This document shows positions 4,479 through 5,845 of a stretch of 5,845 nt of DNA, piece after piece. The translations under genes were made by a program, and so were the position numbers. Numbering within the stretch: the stretch's first letter is position 1; every line of letters starts with the position of its first letter. The notes below the pieces were generated by a model. The model worked only from the letters and a program-made list of their open reading frames with translations. It ran no database searches and had not been told where the DNA came from. Source of the DNA: Flammeovirgaceae bacterium. Lineage in GTDB: Bacteria > Bacteroidota > Bacteroidia > Cytophagales > Cyclobacteriaceae. Location of the stretch: positions 1 to 5,845 of the forward strand of contig QIEB01000072.1 in the NCBI GenBank assembly GCA_003229495.1. Direction: 5' to 3'.

Positions 4479-5845
4479 TTAATTCTCAATAACTTCAAAC
4501 TGAACAGAATCCTCTGACACTAACTCCTCCTGGTTTTCCGCATCGAGCTCAGCCAGCATTTTTTTCGCCTCTTCTACAAGCTCCTCTACCGGAGCATTCT
4601 CAATTATTGATTTCAGGGTTGCCCTGGCTTGAAATATTTCGTCCAGTCCGATGTAGTTGTTAGTAATTAGCAGGAATGATTTGCCTAACCAATAGTTATA
4701 ACTGCCAAACCTGTTATTGAGGTCATATAAGGTTTCGTTCGACTGTATATATTGTCCTTGTTCAAACTGAATTTTGGCCATCAAGTATTGTGCTTCTGCC
4801 CCATTTTCATCTTGAGCCGAGTTTAAAGTACTAAGAAAATAATCCGTGGCTGATTGTAGATCGTTTTGCATATAAGCAGACTTCCCCTGGATCAACAATG
4901 ATCTGTTCATGGCGTTGGTATTCACTCCTCCTTGTTCCCTGATCAACTGAGCATAGTGAATCGCCTGAGTATAATTTTTCTCCAAAAAATAACTTTCCAT
5001 GAGACCGGACCAGGCATAATAGTTTTCTTTTTTTGTTCTGGCTGCGGACTCCAGGTCCTGGTAGCTATTAATGGCGTCCTGGTACTTTCCCTGATCAAAT
5101 AAAAGGTCCCCTAATCTTCTCATCGCCCGGTTAACCTGGTCGATCCGATTTTCCACGATTACCGTTTGGTAATATTGGATAGCCTCATGGTCGTTTTTGG
5201 ACCGGTAGTAGCTTTCTGCAATGTAAAACCTTGCCTCGTATACATGATTGTCAACCGGGTAAGACTGAATGAATACCTGAAACTTATTTATTGCGTTCCT
5301 ATAGTCCTCGTTTAAGTAAAGGTTTACCGCCGATTCATATTCTATATTAGCCAATGAGCTGTTACCTGGGTTGGCGCTTTTATAACTGGTAAAGTAGGAG
5401 TCAAATTCAGTGCTTCTACCTAGCATGTTAAGTGTCTCTTGCAGCCCAATCAATGCGTCGTTAGCACTTTCATGATTGATGTATTGGTCCAGAACAGTTC
5501 GATAGTCTGACAATGTTTGTTCATACTTTTTGATATTGTAATAAGCCAGTGCCCTTTTGGTATAGGCCAATGGGATCAAATTGCTTTTTTGATAATTGTT
5601 AATCAAACCGGTAAACCCGCCAATGGCTTCCTGGTAACTGCCAGTCTCCAGGTCAAGTTGTGCCCTTTGGTAAACTGCATTATCGGCAAAACGCGATTTC
5701 GGAAACTGATTTATTACCGTAGTAAAATTGTTTCTTGCGCTTTCTTTATTTCCCTGAATACTCAGTACCGTACCTTTTTGCAATAGTGCATAATCCTGAT
5801 CGTGGCTTTTTCTGGCAATTGCCTGGTCATACTTGTCAATTGCGG
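4479..5845 (-). CDS. TPR-repeat protein, 5' end outside the window
   Basis: C-terminal part (about 454 codons) of a long tetratricopeptide-repeat protein, probably periplasmic or envelope-associated, acting as a protein-protein scaffold. The frame is open to the window edge: upstream of the TTG at 5783 it reads AIDKYDQAIARKSHDQDYAL, so that TTG is an internal Leu codon. Helical repeats follow one another with typical TPR residues (A..Y...A, then Y..AI..Y), for example NEDYRNAINKFQVFIQSYP, KNDHEAIQYYQTVI and QGKYQDAINSYQDLE. Near the end, the segment YWLGKSFLLITNNY followed by FQARATLKSIIENAP is, from memory, characteristic of a roughly 1000-residue TPR family common in Bacteroidota. The tail is strongly acidic. 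The N-terminal signal peptide cannot be seen. The stop lies 5 nt before the barrel gene start, so the two are co-transcribed and probably work together. Family assignment is secure; the exact role is unknown. Confidence 0.93.
   Translation of the reverse strand, partial: AIDKYDQAIARKSHDQDYALLQKGTVLSIQGNKESARNNFTTVINQFPKSRFADNAVYQRAQLDLETGSYQEAIGGFTGLINNYQKSNLIPLAYTKRALAYYNIKKYEQTLSDYRTVLDQYINHESANDALIGLQETLNMLGRSTEFDSYFTSYKSANPGNSSLANIEYESAVNLYLNEDYRNAINKFQVFIQSYPVDNHVYEARFYIAESYYRSKNDHEAIQYYQTVIVENRIDQVNRAMRRLGDLLFDQGKYQDAINSYQDLESAARTKKENYYAWSGLMESYFLEKNYTQAIHYAQLIREQGGVNTNAMNRSLLIQGKSAYMQNDLQSATDYFLSTLNSAQDENGAEAQYLMAKIQFEQGQYIQSNETLYDLNNRFGSYNYWLGKSFLLITNNYIGLDEIFQARATLKSIIENAPVEELVEEAKKMLAELDAENQEELVSEDSVQFEVIEN

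Noticed and set aside
5781..5783. TTG as the start of the TPR protein, giving a 434-residue complete gene
   Set aside because: The same frame continues upstream to the window edge with TPR-like sequence, so the codon is an internal Leu and the gene is 5'-partial.

Overview
This window looks like part of a Bacteroidota chromosome, probably from a Cytophagales/Cytophagia-type marine or soil bacterium. The evidence is the moderate GC content, the near absence of Shine-Dalgarno sequences, an exact TTTG-N20-TAnnTTTG promoter of the Bacteroidota type, and protein families typical of the phylum. These are a long TPR protein beside a plug-less outer-membrane barrel, and a TonB whose C-terminal domain is preceded by a W-x-W segment. 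The genus assignment is inference only.

All genes lie on the minus strand, so transcription runs from position 5845 toward 1. The order is: a 5'-truncated TPR-repeat protein (5845-4479); a signal-peptide-bearing outer-membrane beta-barrel protein (4473-2806, 5 nt after the TPR stop); an 81-nt intergenic region with a strong promoter (2786-2755); a bitopic membrane protein ending in a SPOR domain (2724-2098); an ExbB/TolQ/MotA proton-channel protein (2082-1402); an ExbD/TolR protein (1399-1001); and a TonB-like energy transducer (1004-99, ATGA overlap with exbD). The last 98 bases hold a hairpin abutting the tonB stop and two different arrays of degenerate 7-bp tandem repeats.

Taken together this is an envelope-energisation locus. 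ExbB and ExbD carry the expected channel and proton-relay residues (T149, E178 and T183 in ExbB, D20 in ExbD). TonB has Ser16 and His20 in its anchor, as in E. coli TonB. The unusual parts are the company and the division into units. A SPOR (septal peptidoglycan-binding) protein leads the motor operon under its own promoter. The genes immediately upstream encode a TPR protein and a barrel with no recognisable plug domain. The arrangement resembles Tol-Pal (TolQ/TolR/TolA plus TPR protein CpoB) more than a nutrient-uptake cassette. That functional reading is a hypothesis.

The promoter also settles a start codon. A TTG start at 2757 for the SPOR gene would fall inside the -7 promoter element, so the ATG at 2724 is preferred. 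A TTG at 5783 in the TPR gene is likewise not a real start, because its frame stays open to the window edge.
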